55,552 nt of DNA from contig PKUC01000065.1 of the NCBI GenBank assembly GCA_002868865.1, positions 1 through 55,552 of the forward strand, written 5' to 3'. Below, one piece after another: positions 1 to 9,253 of this stretch. Origin of the DNA: Desulfuromonas sp. Lineage in GTDB: Bacteria; Desulfobacterota; Desulfuromonadia; Desulfuromonadales; Geopsychrobacteraceae. The notes below the pieces were generated by a model. That model made no database searches, was not told the origin of the DNA, and saw only the letters and a list, made by a program, of their open reading frames with translations. Made by a program: the position numbers and the translations under genes. Within the stretch, counting starts at the first letter, position 1. Each line of letters begins with the position of its first letter.

Positions 1-273
1 GACATCTATGAAACCGGAGATAGTCTGGTGATCATGGCAGACATGCCGGGGGTCAAGGAGGCAGACCTGAAGGTCGAGATTGTCAGCAATCAGCTCACCC
101 TGGATGGTGTCAGCGCCGATGGTGAGGTGGCCTACTTCCGCAAATTTCAGTTGCCGGAGAGGATCGATACCGCAAGTGGCGAGGCTCATCTGAAAGACGG
201 GGTTCTCACCCTGCGATTATCAAGGGCCGAGGAAGCCAAGCCGAAACGGATTGCGGTGAAGACACTGCATTGA
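1..273 (+). CDS. Small heat-shock protein, Hsp20/alpha-crystallin family (5' end outside window)
   Basis: The frame is open from base 1, so the gene begins upstream of the window; the visible 90 residues are the C-terminal part. They show an alpha-crystallin domain: the strand segment ending in ADMPGV (residues 13-18 of the visible part) matches the usual ELPGV, and KDGVLTLRL near the end is the family's G-V-L strand. Hsp20 proteins are ATP-independent cytoplasmic holdases that keep unfolding proteins in a refoldable state. The protein ends shortly after the domain, with no long tail. A ClpB-type disaggregase gene follows, the class of machine that works on Hsp20-held aggregates. An intrinsic terminator separates the two. 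Family assignment is firm; the N-terminal arm cannot be seen. Confidence 0.9.
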   Translation, partial: DIYETGDSLVIMADMPGVKEADLKVEIVSNQLTLDGVSADGEVAYFRKFQLPERIDTASGEAHLKDGVLTLRLSRAEEAKPKRIAVKTLH

Positions 274-282
274 TCAACGCCC

Positions 283-319
283 ATCGGCCGGATCCTTCAA
301 CGATCCGGCCGATTTTTTA
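283..319 (+). terminator. Intrinsic terminator after the Hsp20 gene
   Basis: A perfect 12-bp inverted repeat (283-294 with 302-313) with a 7-nt loop is followed by six T. It should end most hsp20 transcripts. Only 36 nt separate it from the next start codon, and I see no promoter there, so the downstream clpB-like gene may depend on read-through. Confidence 0.85.
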
Positions 320-355
320 TGAGCGTGCCGAGACAACAGAACAGGAGCTGAGGAG

Positions 356-2506
356 ATGATCGAAAACGACAAAACCAACCCGGAGGAACAGACCGCCCTG
401 CAGCGGTTTGGTCGTGATCTGGTCGATGAGGTGACTCAGGGCAAGCTCGATCCGGTTATTGGGCGCGATGAGGAGATTCGGCGCATTGTGCGGATCTTGT
501 CACGTAAAACTAAAAACAACCCAGTGCTGGTCGGTGAGCCCGGTGTCGGCAAAACAGCCATCGTCGAGGGTCTCGCTCATCGTATTGTGCGTGGAGACGT
601 CCCCGAAGGACTAAAAGGGAAGACGATCTTTTCCCTCGATATGGGGGCGCTGGTTGCAGGCGCCAAGTATCGTGGAGAGTTCGAGGAGCGGCTTAAGGCG
701 GTCCTGCAGGAAATCCATGACAGCGCTGGCCGGATTCTTCTTTTTATCGATGAGCTGCACACCATCGTCGGCACCGGACGCACCGAAGGCGCGATCGATG
801 CCGGAAATATGCTCAAACCGATGCTCGCCCGTGGAGAATTGCACTGTATCGGTGCCACGACTCTCGATGAATATCGTCAGTATCTGGAGAAGGATCCCGC
901 TCTCGAACGCCGCTTTCAGCCGGTGCTGGTCGATCCGCCCGATGTCGAAGCGACGGTGAGCATCCTCCGTGGCTTGAAAGAGCGCTTTGAAGTCTTCCAT
1001 GGCGTGCGGATTCATGACAACGCACTGGTGGCTGCGGCAACCCTCAGTCATCGCTACATTGCCGACCGCTTTCTGCCGGACAAGGCGATCGATCTGGTCG
1101 ACGAAGCGTGCGCGACGATCCGGACCGAGATCGATTCGATGCCGGCGGAACTCGATGCGCTCACCCGTCGGGTGATGCAGCTTGAGATCGAAGATGCCGC
1201 TCTCAAGCAGGAAAAAGACACCGCCAGCCGCGTCCGCTTGACGGTTTTACGCCAGGAGCTAACCGATGCGAAAGAGCAGGAGCGCGAACTGTCGATCCGC
1301 TGGCAGCAGGAAAAAGAAGAGCTGCAGCAGAAACGCCGGCGCCGTGAAGAGATTGAGCGGGTTCGTCTGGAGATCGAAGAGGCGGAGCGGATCTACGATC
1401 TGAATCGCGCGGCCGAACTGAAACATGGGCGGCTTCCGGAACTGGAGCGCCAGTTGCGCGCTGATGAAGAGCGACAGCGGGACGATGAAAGCGCCCTGTT
1501 ACGTGAAGCGGTCACCGAAGAAGAGATTGCGGAGATCGTGTCGCGCTGGACGAAGATTCCTGTCCAGCGCCTGGTGGAGAGTGAGCGGGAGAAACTGCTG
1601 AAGCTCGATGAGATTCTGCATCAGCGTGTTGTCGGTCAGGATGAAGCTGTACAGCGGGTAGCCGATGCTGTGATCCGTGCCCGGGCGGGGATCAAGGATC
1701 CACGCCGGCCGATCGGGTCGTTTCTGTTTCTCGGTCCGACCGGGGTTGGTAAAACCGAGTTGGCCCGGACCTTGACTCAGACGCTGTTCTACAGCGAAGA
1801 GAACCTGATTCGCATCGACATGTCCGAGTATATGGAAAAGCACGCGGTCAGCCGGCTTTTGGGAGCTCCTCCCGGATATATCGGTTACGAAGAGGGCGGC
1901 CAGCTGACCGAGGCGATTCGCCGCCGGCCTTACGCCGTGGTGTTGTTTGACGAAATAGAGAAAGCGCACCCGGACGTATTCAATGTGCTGTTACAGATTC
2001 TCGACGATGGTCACGCGACCGACAGCAAGGGGCGCAGGGTTAGCTTCAAGAACGCGGTGCTGGTTATGACCTCGAATATCGCGTCCCAGTATCTCCTCGA
2101 AGGGATTGAGGATGAGCGGATCTCCGAAGAGACGCGGGTGCGGATCGATCAGGAACTCCGCCGTGTTTTTCGACCGGAGTTCCTCAACCGGATCGACGAC
2201 ACCATCCTTTTCTCGCCGCTGAGTCCGCAGGAGATCGCACAGATTGTTCGCCTGATGAGCGCGGAGCTGTCCCGTCGACTGGCGGAACGACAGCTGACCC
2301 TTGAGCTGACCGATAAGGCGATCACCTTCATTGTCCAGTCGTCCTACGATCCGGTCTACGGTGCCCGTCCATTGAAGCGTTTTCTGCAGCATGAACTGGA
2401 AACCCGCATCGGCCGTGCGTTGATCGGCGGGGCGGTTGCTCCCGGGAGTCGGGTTAAAGTTGATGGAAAGGATAAGAAACTTCAGGTTGATATTGTCGCA
2501 GCTTGA
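356..2506 (+). CDS. ClpB-like AAA+ disaggregase without the N-terminal domain
   Basis: A 716-residue double AAA+ ATPase of the ClpA/ClpB class. Nucleotide domain 1 has Walker A GEPGVGKT at residues 60-67; domain 2 has Walker A GPTGVGKT near 460 and Walker [11 protein letters not shown] near 530. Between them lies a charged coiled coil of roughly 100 residues ending in YDLNRAAEL, typical of the ClpB middle domain, so it is ClpB-like rather than ClpA-like. ClpB is usually about 860 residues; this protein starts almost directly at domain 1 and lacks the mobile N-domain of about 145 residues. AGGAG at 343-347 sits 8 nt before the ATG, so this is a genuine start. Expected role: hexameric threading disaggregase working with DnaK and Hsp20. 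ClpB normally has no ClpP-binding loop and I saw none. I leave the symbol blank because a full-length clpB may exist elsewhere. Confidence 0.9.
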   Translation: MIENDKTNPEEQTALQRFGRDLVDEVTQGKLDPVIGRDEEIRRIVRILSRKTKNNPVLVGEPGVGKTAIVEGLAHRIVRGDVPEGLKGKTIFSLDMGALVAGAKYRGEFEERLKAVLQEIHDSAGRILLFIDELHTIVGTGRTEGAIDAGNMLKPMLARGELHCIGATTLDEYRQYLEKDPALERRFQPVLVDPPDVEATVSILRGLKERFEVFHGVRIHDNALVAAATLSHRYIADRFLPDKAIDLVDEACATIRTEIDSMPAELDALTRRVMQLEIEDAALKQEKDTASRVRLTVLRQELTDAKEQERELSIRWQQEKEELQQKRRRREEIERVRLEIEEAERIYDLNRAAELKHGRLPELERQLRADEERQRDDESALLREAVTEEEIAEIVSRWTKIPVQRLVESEREKLLKLDEILHQRVVGQDEAVQRVADAVIRARAGIKDPRRPIGSFLFLGPTGVGKTELARTLTQTLFYSEENLIRIDMSEYMEKHAVSRLLGAPPGYIGYEEGGQLTEAIRRRPYAVVLFDEIEKAHPDVFNVLLQILDDGHATDSKGRRVSFKNAVLVMTSNIASQYLLEGIEDERISEETRVRIDQELRRVFRPEFLNRIDDTILFSPLSPQEIAQIVRLMSAELSRRLAERQLTLELTDKAITFIVQSSYDPVYGARPLKRFLQHELETRIGRALIGGAVAPGSRVKVDGKDKKLQVDIVAA

Positions 2507-2557
2507 TATGAAAATGAAGATTTCGTGGTTTCTGAGCGTTAAACTGGCAATTTTTTC

Positions 2558-2585
2558 TTGCAGTTGATGTTGTTTTGCGTATAAT
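2558..2585 (+). promoter_or_regulatory. Sigma-70-type promoter for the thioredoxin-fold gene
   Basis: TTGCAG (2558-2563), a 16-nt spacer and a consensus TATAAT (2580-2585) lie in the AT-rich gap 2507-2636, about 50 nt before the start codon. Confidence 0.6.
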
Positions 2586-2636
2586 TAGTTACTAAATCGG
2601 TCATGAATGGCCGTGGGGTCTGGAAAGGAGGCCAAA

Positions 2637-2912
2637 ATGCGCATCGATATTCTTTGCAAGCCTGACAGTAGAGGGCGCTGTGATGGAACTTTGGACAACG
2701 TGCGTGCGGCACTCGATCACCTTGGCGTAGAAGCGGAGGTGCACATGTTCTGTGACAGCCGCAAAATGATAGACAATCGGGTTTATGTGGTCCCGGCGCT
2801 CATGATCGACGATCAGGTGCGCGTCGCCGGACGGGTGCCGGAGGTTGAAGAGATCATCAGTTTTATCATAGAGCGGCCCCGTTACCTCCGGACTGTTGCA
2901 GAGGTTGCGTAA
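2637..2912 (+). CDS. Small thioredoxin-fold protein with Cys7/Cys15
   Basis: A 91-residue protein. The start at 2637 follows AAAGGAGG (2624-2631) by 5 nt, better than an earlier ATG at 2607 that lacks such a site. The fold reads as thioredoxin-like: a beta strand RIDILCKPD, an amphipathic helix, a second strand, then VVPALMIDDQVRVAG, where Pro53 would be the cis-proline opposite the active site, and a last helix. Instead of CxxC the usual active-site loop carries Cys7 and Cys15 (C-x7-C), with a third cysteine at 39. It stands alone with its own promoter and terminator. Possible roles are a thiol/disulfide or persulfide carrier; a KaiB-like non-redox role cannot be excluded. Fold moderately sure, function not known. 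Confidence 0.7.
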   Translation: MRIDILCKPDSRGRCDGTLDNVRAALDHLGVEAEVHMFCDSRKMIDNRVYVVPALMIDDQVRVAGRVPEVEEIISFIIERPRYLRTVAEVA

Positions 2913-2941
2913 CGGGTCCTTCAGACCGATGTAGTTTTCAG

Positions 2942-2978
2942 GAGCCCCGCCAGCACGCTGGCGGGGCTCTTTACTTTT
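2942..2978 (+). terminator. Intrinsic terminator after the thioredoxin-fold gene
   Basis: A 13-bp G/C-rich inverted repeat (2942-2954 with 2957-2969) with a tight loop is followed by TTTACTTTT. Confidence 0.9.
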
Positions 2979-3042
2979 GTATTGTAGTCGGTTAATGTTC
3001 AGCAAACGGATCATTATTAGACCGTAAAAGGGAGTTTAGTTG

Positions 3043-4137
3043 ATGGCGAAAGTATTGCTGGTCGATGATGTAGAGCTTTTTCTCGAACTGGAAAAGTCGT
3101 ATCTCGACGGGTGTGGTTACGATCTGGTGACGGCGTCGTCCGGCGAAGAAACCCTGATGCGGATCGATGAGCTGGCTCCCGATCTCGTCGTGCTCGATTA
3201 TTACATGCCCGAAATGGACGGCGCCGAGGTGTGTCGAACCCTCAAAGACAGTGAGCGGTGGCGTGACCTGCCGATCATTATGGTGACGGCTGCGGGCCAG
3301 ATGGAGGAGATCGATCAGTGCCGCTCGGCAGGGTGTGATGCCTGCCTGACCAAACCGATCGACCAGCAACAGCTGCGGGAGGAGATCGCGCAGCTGTTGC
3401 GCCGCGCTGAAGGCAGTTCTGCAGTCGATGAAGCGTCTTCTGAGTCTCAGAGGGCTGGTGAATCAGGTCAGGCAAGCGCTGCGCTGCAGGCCCTTGAGGC
3501 AGAATGCGCCCGTCTGCGTGAAGAAAATCAGACGATCACTCAGCGGGTCTCTGAACTGGAAAAGGAAAACCTCGATTTTGCCGGCCAGTTTGTTCAGGTC
3601 GAAGAGGTTAACAACAACCTCACCAACCTCTATATCGCCTCGTCACGACTGCATTCGACCCTGAATCGCGAGGAAGCTCTGGCGATCATGAAAGAGGTCG
3701 TGATCAACTTTGTCGGTGCGGAAAAATTCGCCATTCTCGTGCATGAAGAGGCCAATGGGCTGCTGCGCTATGAGACCGGCGAGGGGTTCGACGACGATGT
3801 GGACTTTCCGGAGATCCCGTTCGGTGAGGGCATCCTCGGTCGGACCGCACTGAACCGTGAGGATTATTTTACTGAAGACTCGATTTTAGAGGGCTCTGAC
3901 GATCTCGAGCAGCCGCTGGTGGCCATTCCATTGGTGATCCATGACGAGGTGCTGGGGGTGTTGGCGATCTACCGCCTGTTTGTGCAGAAAGAGCAGCTCG
4001 ATCCGATCGATTATCAGCTGTTTTCCATGCTCGGAGAGCACGCGGCGACGGCCCTCTTTTCATCGGCGCTGTACAGCAAGTCCGAAAGAAAGCGTCAAAC
4101 TTATCAGGGGTTTATGGATCTTCTCCTGAACCAGTAA
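3043..4137 (+). CDS. Response regulator: receiver, coiled coil and GAF domain
   Basis: A 364-residue protein. Residues 1-120 form a receiver domain with acidic residues in LLVDD and phosphoacceptor Asp52 in VLDYYMPEMDG. Residues about 145-190 are a heptad-like coiled coil rich in Glu/Leu. Residues about 200-350 form a GAF domain (NREEALAIMKEV to LAIYRLFVQKEQLDPIDYQLFSMLGEHAATAL). There is no DNA-binding or enzymatic output, so phosphorylation probably alters GAF ligand sensing or partner binding. ATG 3043 follows AAAGGGAG by 8 nt; a TTG three bases earlier is less likely. No histidine kinase is adjacent, so this is an orphan regulator. It ends 8 nt from the convergent radical SAM gene, with no terminator between them. 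Confidence 0.85.
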   Translation: MAKVLLVDDVELFLELEKSYLDGCGYDLVTASSGEETLMRIDELAPDLVVLDYYMPEMDGAEVCRTLKDSERWRDLPIIMVTAAGQMEEIDQCRSAGCDACLTKPIDQQQLREEIAQLLRRAEGSSAVDEASSESQRAGESGQASAALQALEAECARLREENQTITQRVSELEKENLDFAGQFVQVEEVNNNLTNLYIASSRLHSTLNREEALAIMKEVVINFVGAEKFAILVHEEANGLLRYETGEGFDDDVDFPEIPFGEGILGRTALNREDYFTEDSILEGSDDLEQPLVAIPLVIHDEVLGVLAIYRLFVQKEQLDPIDYQLFSMLGEHAATALFSSALYSKSERKRQTYQGFMDLLLNQ

Positions 4138-4145
4138 TACACAGT

Positions 4146-5996
4146 TCAAATCGGTTGTAACAACCCTTCCTGCACAGCAAATTCCAGCATCTCCAGGGCG
4201 TCTTTCCGATCGCAGTCGACGAGGATCGCCGAGGCCGGTCGTGTGCCGTCAGATTTTCGCAGCAGCTTTATGAACGGTTTCTGCAGGCTTTCGCAGAGAA
4301 TGTCGCTCCCTCGACGCAGAAAAAGCGCGGTGGAGGCTTCCGGCTGCAGGGTGCGGGCGATGACGTCGAGGGGCAACCCGCCGTTTTCAAGCAGTTCATC
4401 AAGATCGTAGTGAAAATCTACCAGTCGCAGTCTGTCGGCTCTTTTCCATCTCCGGTGCCAATCCTTGTGTGTGATCGATACCTGTTTCGGTGTTGGTAAC
4501 TCTCCTCCCAGCAGGGTTTCAGCGTAATGATAGTGATAGTTAAGCAGATCGGTAACCAGAGGCTGTAAGTGGAGTTTCCCGGCGGTTTTCAGTTCATCCG
4601 CGAGAAATGCTTTCTGCAATGGTGCGATCTGTTCCGGATGCCAGCCCTCCACATTCAGGAGCACTGTTTCCTCAAGGTGTTCGGTGTTCAGCAGCCACGC
4701 CCAGAAGCGCTCCAGAAGTGTCGTCGGCTCACAGTTCAGGGCCTGGCAGATGGGCAGCAGAAAGCCGACCGCCCGGCCCCGGTTGTAAAACAGGTCGGTG
4801 GCTGCGGACAGACAACGGCTCTGTTTCAGCTGCTCGGGGGGATAGCCGGGTGCTGAGAGGATATCGTACGGCGGTTGTTCCAGCGCCTTAAGGCCCAGTT
4901 TGTCCCGTTGTTGCGCAAGTTGGGTCCCCGGCAGGATCGCTAGGGGGAAGGTGTCGATCTGGTTGGGGGCTGTTTTCAGCGCAGTGTTCAGGCTGTTCTT
5001 GAACCCCCGATGGTTGTCGCCGGGCAGGCCGAAAATCAGATCGAGACCGAAGGTGATACCGGCCTGCGAAAGCATGTCGAGGTTCTTGATAATCTGCTGC
5101 GGGTCGCAGTTACGGTTCAGTGGTTTGAGGATGTGGGGATCGGTGGATTGCAGTCCGATCTGCACCGAACAGCTCAGCCGGGAGAGGAGCTCGACGGTGG
5201 CGCGATCGAGAAAATCGGCCTTGGCCTCGAGATGGTAGTGGATGTTGGGGGCGTGTTTCAGCAGTATCTTCAGTAGCCTGCGCCCCCGCTCCGGTGGCGC
5301 ATTGAAGGTCGAATCGAGGACCCAGATCTGCTCGACGTTACGGGCTGCGAACAGCTTCAGCTCGGCAATCAGTCGCGCCTCCGGCAGCGGCCTCACCCCC
5401 TGCTGTCCTTTGGCATCATAGCAGAACGCGCAGCGAAAGGGGCAGCCCCGGGCCACTTCCCACAGTAGACCGCTTCCGGCGTGCGGTTGCAGGGTGCCGC
5501 TGAGATAGGGCGATCGAAGGTCGCTCAGGTTGTCGCAGCAGACCGTATCGGGACGTGCGTTGCTTCCTGTGTACACCCCGGGCAGGTGGTCTGTTGGAAG
5601 GCTATTCAGCAGTGCGTTGATCAGAGCGGCGAAGGGACCTTCCCCCTCACCACAGATGACGGCATCGAGCCGTCCTTCGGTCTGTACGGCTTGACAGTCC
5701 GCGCTGGCTTCCGGGCCCCCGGCGATCAGAATCAGATCCGGAGAGAGATCCCGCAGGCGCCGCGTCAGTGACAGCAGGGGCTTGCGATTCCAGGCATAAA
5801 GAGAAACTGCGACGATATCCGGACGGTGGGGGACGACCGCGTCCAGCAGCTGTTGTTCGCTCTGGTCGAGATAAACATCGATCAGGCACGTTGTGCTGCT
5901 TATGTCAGGCGGTAACGCGGCGGCCAAGCAGGCGGCTGCCAGCGGTGTTGCCTGGGCGGAAGCTCTGACGTGCTGGGAAAGAAGAAGGATCTTCAA
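4146..5996 (-). CDS. Cobalamin-binding-domain radical SAM protein
   Basis: A 616-residue protein. Residues 1-135 form a Rossmann-like B12-binding domain (DIVAVSLYAWNRK, LILIAGGPEAS, VICGEGEGPF) without the DxHxxG histidine motif, as in many B12-dependent radical SAM enzymes. The radical SAM core follows, with the cluster motif C-x3-C-x2-C at Cys185, Cys189 and Cys192, and the strands VQIGLQSTDP and LDLIFGLPGD. The C-terminal 200 residues resemble the DUF4080-type tail of this group. Such proteins methylate or rearrange unreactive carbons; the substrate here is unknown. The start is TTG, overlapping the patatin stop codon by 4 bases (TTGA), with CAGGA 8 nt upstream, so translation is probably coupled. 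It is the last gene of a three-gene operon. Confidence 0.85.
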   Translation of the reverse strand: MKILLLSQHVRASAQATPLAAACLAAALPPDISSTTCLIDVYLDQSEQQLLDAVVPHRPDIVAVSLYAWNRKPLLSLTRRLRDLSPDLILIAGGPEASADCQAVQTEGRLDAVICGEGEGPFAALINALLNSLPTDHLPGVYTGSNARPDTVCCDNLSDLRSPYLSGTLQPHAGSGLLWEVARGCPFRCAFCYDAKGQQGVRPLPEARLIAELKLFAARNVEQIWVLDSTFNAPPERGRRLLKILLKHAPNIHYHLEAKADFLDRATVELLSRLSCSVQIGLQSTDPHILKPLNRNCDPQQIIKNLDMLSQAGITFGLDLIFGLPGDNHRGFKNSLNTALKTAPNQIDTFPLAILPGTQLAQQRDKLGLKALEQPPYDILSAPGYPPEQLKQSRCLSAATDLFYNRGRAVGFLLPICQALNCEPTTLLERFWAWLLNTEHLEETVLLNVEGWHPEQIAPLQKAFLADELKTAGKLHLQPLVTDLLNYHYHYAETLLGGELPTPKQVSITHKDWHRRWKRADRLRLVDFHYDLDELLENGGLPLDVIARTLQPEASTALFLRRGSDILCESLQKPFIKLLRKSDGTRPASAILVDCDRKDALEMLEFAVQEGLLQPI

Positions 5997-7132
5997 CGGG
6001 ATGTCCTGCCCTCAAGGCTGGCCGGTGGAGGATCGAGCAGCCTCTGTTCGCTGCAGTCGATACCGTGCCGGGCCAGCGCGGTGTGAATGTTATCGTACTG
6101 TTTGCGCAGATGGCCGAGGGTGAGCTGGTAGCCGTACTCCATGATATGGCAGCGGGCATCGAAGCTCATCGGGCTTTGCAGAAACAGCAGAGATTCCTCT
6201 CGGCCCGGTTCCAGCAGAAGAATGTCGACATCGGGGTGATCGCGGCGGTAGCCGTTGAGGGCCAGTTCGAGCCGTTCGCGATTTTCGATTCGCTGGGCCT
6301 GCTCCCAGACAAAGCTGATGCCCAGTTCGGTGATGCTGGCACAGGAGCCCGACGACAGGGAGGGCAGGCAGCTGTGGAGCGGATCGTTGTAGAGCGGAAC
6401 CCTCGGGTTGATGGCGATGATCAGTTTGGCGCCCCGCTCGATGGCCAGATCGATGTGCCCGACTCGGCCGGTGGAACCGTCGATATAGAAGCTGTCACCG
6501 ATGGGGTATGGCCGAAAAAAGATGGGGATAGCGCAGGAGGCGGTGATGGCCTGACAGATATGGAGATTGCTGTATCCGGGGTCGCCAAACACGATGCGAT
6601 CACCGAGGTCGACGTCAAAGCTGGGGATCAGCAACTCGGCTGGTAGTTGCGCAAAGTTATCGATCAGATCGGCTTGTGAAAAGGCGTCGCACAGATAGCG
6701 CTGGAGTGGCTCGAGGGAGAAAAATCCGGCCGGAATCTGTTCTTGAACGATATGAAACAGGTCGCTCAGGGTCAGTTGATGTCTGCGACGGGCCTGATGC
6801 AGACTGCGGATCAGATTCTTCAGGATGGTGCCGCTCGCGAGCAGGGCCTGCCGGCCGTTGAGCTGGTAGATGTCTGTGCGGGAGAAGTTGAATGGGCCGT
6901 TTTCGTCGTTGACGATGGCGCGGTACAGGCGTGCGGGTGGAATGCGGTTGGCCAGCAGTGAAGCAATGACCGAACCGGCGCTGACGCCGACATAGGTGTC
7001 GAAGCGACAGCTCGAAAAGCGCCGACTGAGCAGACGGTCGAGGGCGGTCAGGCAGCCGATTTCGTAAGCGGCTCCCATGATCCCACCGCCCATCAGGACG
7101 ATAGCTGTTTTGTTTCTGCTATCCGTCATCAT
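5993..7132 (-). CDS. Patatin-like phospholipase
   Basis: A 379-residue protein of the patatin family of lipid acyl hydrolases, which use a Ser-Asp dyad. The glycine-rich oxyanion loop GGGIMG is at residues 15-20, the nucleophile elbow GVSAG at 49-53 (Ser51), and the catalytic Asp lies in FYIDGSTGRVG. The region between (about 75-190) is helical and presumably forms the lid and substrate pocket. I see no signal peptide or membrane anchor, so a cytoplasmic or peripheral membrane location is likely. ATG codons occur at 7132 and 7129, both with a weak ribosome site. It lies between the 180-residue hypothetical gene (6-nt gap) and the radical SAM gene (4-nt overlap), suggesting a common process, possibly lipid modification. 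Confidence 0.88.
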   Translation of the reverse strand: MMTDSRNKTAIVLMGGGIMGAAYEIGCLTALDRLLSRRFSSCRFDTYVGVSAGSVIASLLANRIPPARLYRAIVNDENGPFNFSRTDIYQLNGRQALLASGTILKNLIRSLHQARRRHQLTLSDLFHIVQEQIPAGFFSLEPLQRYLCDAFSQADLIDNFAQLPAELLIPSFDVDLGDRIVFGDPGYSNLHICQAITASCAIPIFFRPYPIGDSFYIDGSTGRVGHIDLAIERGAKLIIAINPRVPLYNDPLHSCLPSLSSGSCASITELGISFVWEQAQRIENRERLELALNGYRRDHPDVDILLLEPGREESLLFLQSPMSFDARCHIMEYGYQLTLGHLRKQYDNIHTALARHGIDCSEQRLLDPPPASLEGRTSR

Positions 7133-7138
7133 CGCGGG

Positions 7139-7681
7139 TCAGGGTTTGAGTCGGGCTTTGATCAGCGGTTTACCGTTGCTGATGTCGATGAGAAATTCGA
7201 TCGGCCGGTCGCCGACCTTGTCCTTCAGCTTTTCACGTTGTGCGGCCAACGCACTGGCAATTTTTTCGGCGCTGGGCGCCTGTGGATCCAGTCCACAGCG
7301 CTGGCGTGCGGCGAGCAGTTCGGCGTGGAGCTGTTTGGCTTCTTTGAGTGGTGTTGTGGATCCTGTGGCAGCTGGCGCAGGCGCGGAGGTCCGGGTCAGA
7401 TGACGATGAAATTTGCCTTCATCGATCTGACGCAGGATGCGGTCCCAGTATTGGGCATAGGATGCCAGGCGTGACGTCAGGCCGTGATAGCGAAACTTGA
7501 GATCGGTCTGAACAATCAGGCGGGTGCCATACTGACGGAGCTGGCGGGTCAGGTCGATCCGCTCCCGGTACGGCTCCCGTTTTTCGGCGCCGGAGAAATA
7601 TCTTTCGTACTGCAGTTCCAGATCTTTTAATCGTGCCTGCAGTGAATCCAGATCACGTGCGATTTGCTTACGGTCTTTCAT
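7139..7681 (-). CDS. Conserved hypothetical, similar to MXAN_5187 C-terminal domain proteins
   Basis: A 180-residue, highly charged protein with no membrane segment. The N-terminal half is helical and contains RYFSGAEKREPY and TDLKFRYHGLTSRLASYAQYWDRILRQIDEGKF, which I recognise as the signature of the domain named after Myxococcus MXAN_5187. A low-complexity Pro/Ala/Thr linker (residues about 97-110) leads to a C-terminal helix pair and a short beta segment. The domain has no known biochemical function; it is common in delta-type proteobacteria. AGAGGA lies just upstream of the ATG. It is the first gene of the operon driven by the promoter at 7704-7732. Family assignment is from memory of the motif. 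Confidence 0.65.
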   Translation of the reverse strand: MKDRKQIARDLDSLQARLKDLELQYERYFSGAEKREPYRERIDLTRQLRQYGTRLIVQTDLKFRYHGLTSRLASYAQYWDRILRQIDEGKFHRHLTRTSAPAPAATGSTTPLKEAKQLHAELLAARQRCGLDPQAPSAEKIASALAAQREKLKDKVGDRPIEFLIDISNGKPLIKARLKP

Positions 7682-7703
7682 GGCGGTCCTCTTAAGTGAA
7701 AAG

Positions 7704-7732
7704 ACTATACGTCAGCGACCTGTTTTTGTAAA
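7704..7732 (-). promoter_or_regulatory. Promoter for the hypothetical-patatin-radical SAM operon
   Basis: On the minus strand TTTACA (7727-7732), a 17-nt spacer and TATAGT (7704-7709) make a near-consensus sigma-70 promoter, 23 nt before the start codon at 7681. Confidence 0.65.
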
Positions 7733-7772
7733 TAAAAACGCTCGGAAATGGCTGTTTTGAGCCGCTTTCGTC

Positions 7773-7801
7773 TTGACTCATGGTGAGCCATTCGAGACAA
7801 T
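7773..7801 (+). promoter_or_regulatory. Promoter for glmU-glmS
   Basis: TTGACT (7773-7778), a 17-nt spacer and GACAAT (7796-7801) lie 50 nt before the glmU ATG. It is divergent from the promoter at 7704-7732, leaving a compact bidirectional control region. Confidence 0.6.
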
Positions 7802-7850
7802 CGAGTGTTTTTTTATCGTGCAGAAATATTCGATGCGCAGGAGTGGAAAT

Positions 7851-9248
7851 ATGGAGTCAAATTTAGCGGCGGTGATTCTCGCCGCCGGTAAGGGGACACG
7901 CATGAAATCGCAGACGGCCAAGGTGCTGCACGAGATTGCCGGGCAGCCGATGCTGTCTTATCCCGTACAGGCTGCCCGGCAGGTCGGTTGCGATCCGGTT
8001 CAAGTGGTTGTCGGACATCAGGCCGAAGAGGTGATGGCCGCAGTGACCGGGAAACAGGTCGCGTTTGTTGAGCAGACGGAGCAGCTCGGCACCGGACACG
8101 CCCTGCTCTGCGCGGCGGAGGCGCTGCACGATTTCTCCGGAACCCTGCTGCTGTTGTGCGGCGATGTCCCCCTGCTTCGGGCTGAAACCCTGCAGCGAAT
8201 GCTGGATGTCCACCAGCACGAACAGGCGGCGGTGACCGTCCTGACCGCGCAGCTCGACAACCCGTCCGGTTACGGTCGCATCGTCCGCAGCGGTGACGCG
8301 GTTGCGTGTATCGTCGAAGAGAAGGACGCGACCGCCGAGCAGAAGCGGATCCGCGAGATCAATACCGGCACCTACCTGTTTGATGCGCAGTTTGTTTTTT
8401 CGGCACTGAAGAACCTGAAAACCGATAACGCGCAAGGGGAATATTATCTCACCGACGTGATTGCGACGGCGGTCACTGACGGTTTGCCGACCCGCGCGGT
8501 GGTTCTCGACGCCATCGAAGAGGGGATGGGGATTAACGATCTGCAGCAGCTCGCCGAGGCGAGTCGTTTGATGCGACAGCGGATCAACGGCGCGCTGATG
8601 CGCTCTGGGGTGACCATGATCGATCCGGAGACGGTGTACATCGACGCGACGGTTCAGGTAGAGCCCGGTACCCTGGTGCATCCGAACGTGATGTTACGCG
8701 GTGCCACCCACATTGGCGCGGACTGCATCGTCGAGATGGGGGTTATGGTGGACGATTCCACTGTTGCTGCCGCTGTGCATCTCAAGGCCGGTTCCGTGAT
8801 CGAGGGATCATCGATCGGGGCCAACAGCAAGATCGGGCCGATGGCGCATCTGCGTCCCGGCACCCAACTCGCCGGCGACAACAAGCTCGGCAATTTCGTA
8901 GAAACCAAGAAAGCGGTATTCGGTGAGGGCTCGCAGGCCAGCCACCTGACCTATATCGGCGACGCCGAGGTGGGGCGCGGGGTCAACTTCGGCTGCGGGA
9001 CCATCACCTGCAATTACGACGGGGTCAACAAGTACAAGACCATTATCGAGGACGATGTTTTTGTCGGCAGTGATACCCAGTTCGTTGCCCCGGTTCATGT
9101 CGGGCGAAACAGTTTGATCGCCGCGGGGTCGACCATCACCAAGGATGTTCCGCCCGACGCGCTGGCGCTGTCGCGCAGTGAGCAGAAGGTGATCCCAGGA
9201 TGGCGGTTGCGTAAACAGAAAAAGGCAAAGGCCAACAAGGAGGGTTAG
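7851..9248 (+). CDS. glmU: Bifunctional GlmU: GlcNAc-1-P uridyltransferase / GlcN-1-P acetyltransferase
   Basis: A 465-residue enzyme making UDP-GlcNAc for peptidoglycan and lipopolysaccharide. The N-terminal half is a pyrophosphorylase domain beginning [16 protein letters not shown] (nucleotide loop), with [10 protein letters not shown] and EINTGTYLF. The C-terminal half is a left-handed beta-helix of hexapeptide repeats containing [10 protein letters not shown] and [29 protein letters not shown], the acetyl-CoA and active-site region of GlmU. The length is normal for the family. ATG 7851 follows AGGAG (7839-7843) by 7 nt and gives the family N-terminus; the upstream in-frame extension is noncoding and includes the promoter. 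glmS follows after 5 nt, so consecutive steps of the pathway are co-transcribed. Confidence 0.97.
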   Translation: MESNLAAVILAAGKGTRMKSQTAKVLHEIAGQPMLSYPVQAARQVGCDPVQVVVGHQAEEVMAAVTGKQVAFVEQTEQLGTGHALLCAAEALHDFSGTLLLLCGDVPLLRAETLQRMLDVHQHEQAAVTVLTAQLDNPSGYGRIVRSGDAVACIVEEKDATAEQKRIREINTGTYLFDAQFVFSALKNLKTDNAQGEYYLTDVIATAVTDGLPTRAVVLDAIEEGMGINDLQQLAEASRLMRQRINGALMRSGVTMIDPETVYIDATVQVEPGTLVHPNVMLRGATHIGADCIVEMGVMVDDSTVAAAVHLKAGSVIEGSSIGANSKIGPMAHLRPGTQLAGDNKLGNFVETKKAVFGEGSQASHLTYIGDAEVGRGVNFGCGTITCNYDGVNKYKTIIEDDVFVGSDTQFVAPVHVGRNSLIAAGSTITKDVPPDALALSRSEQKVIPGWRLRKQKKAKANKEG

Positions 9249-9253
9249 AAGAT

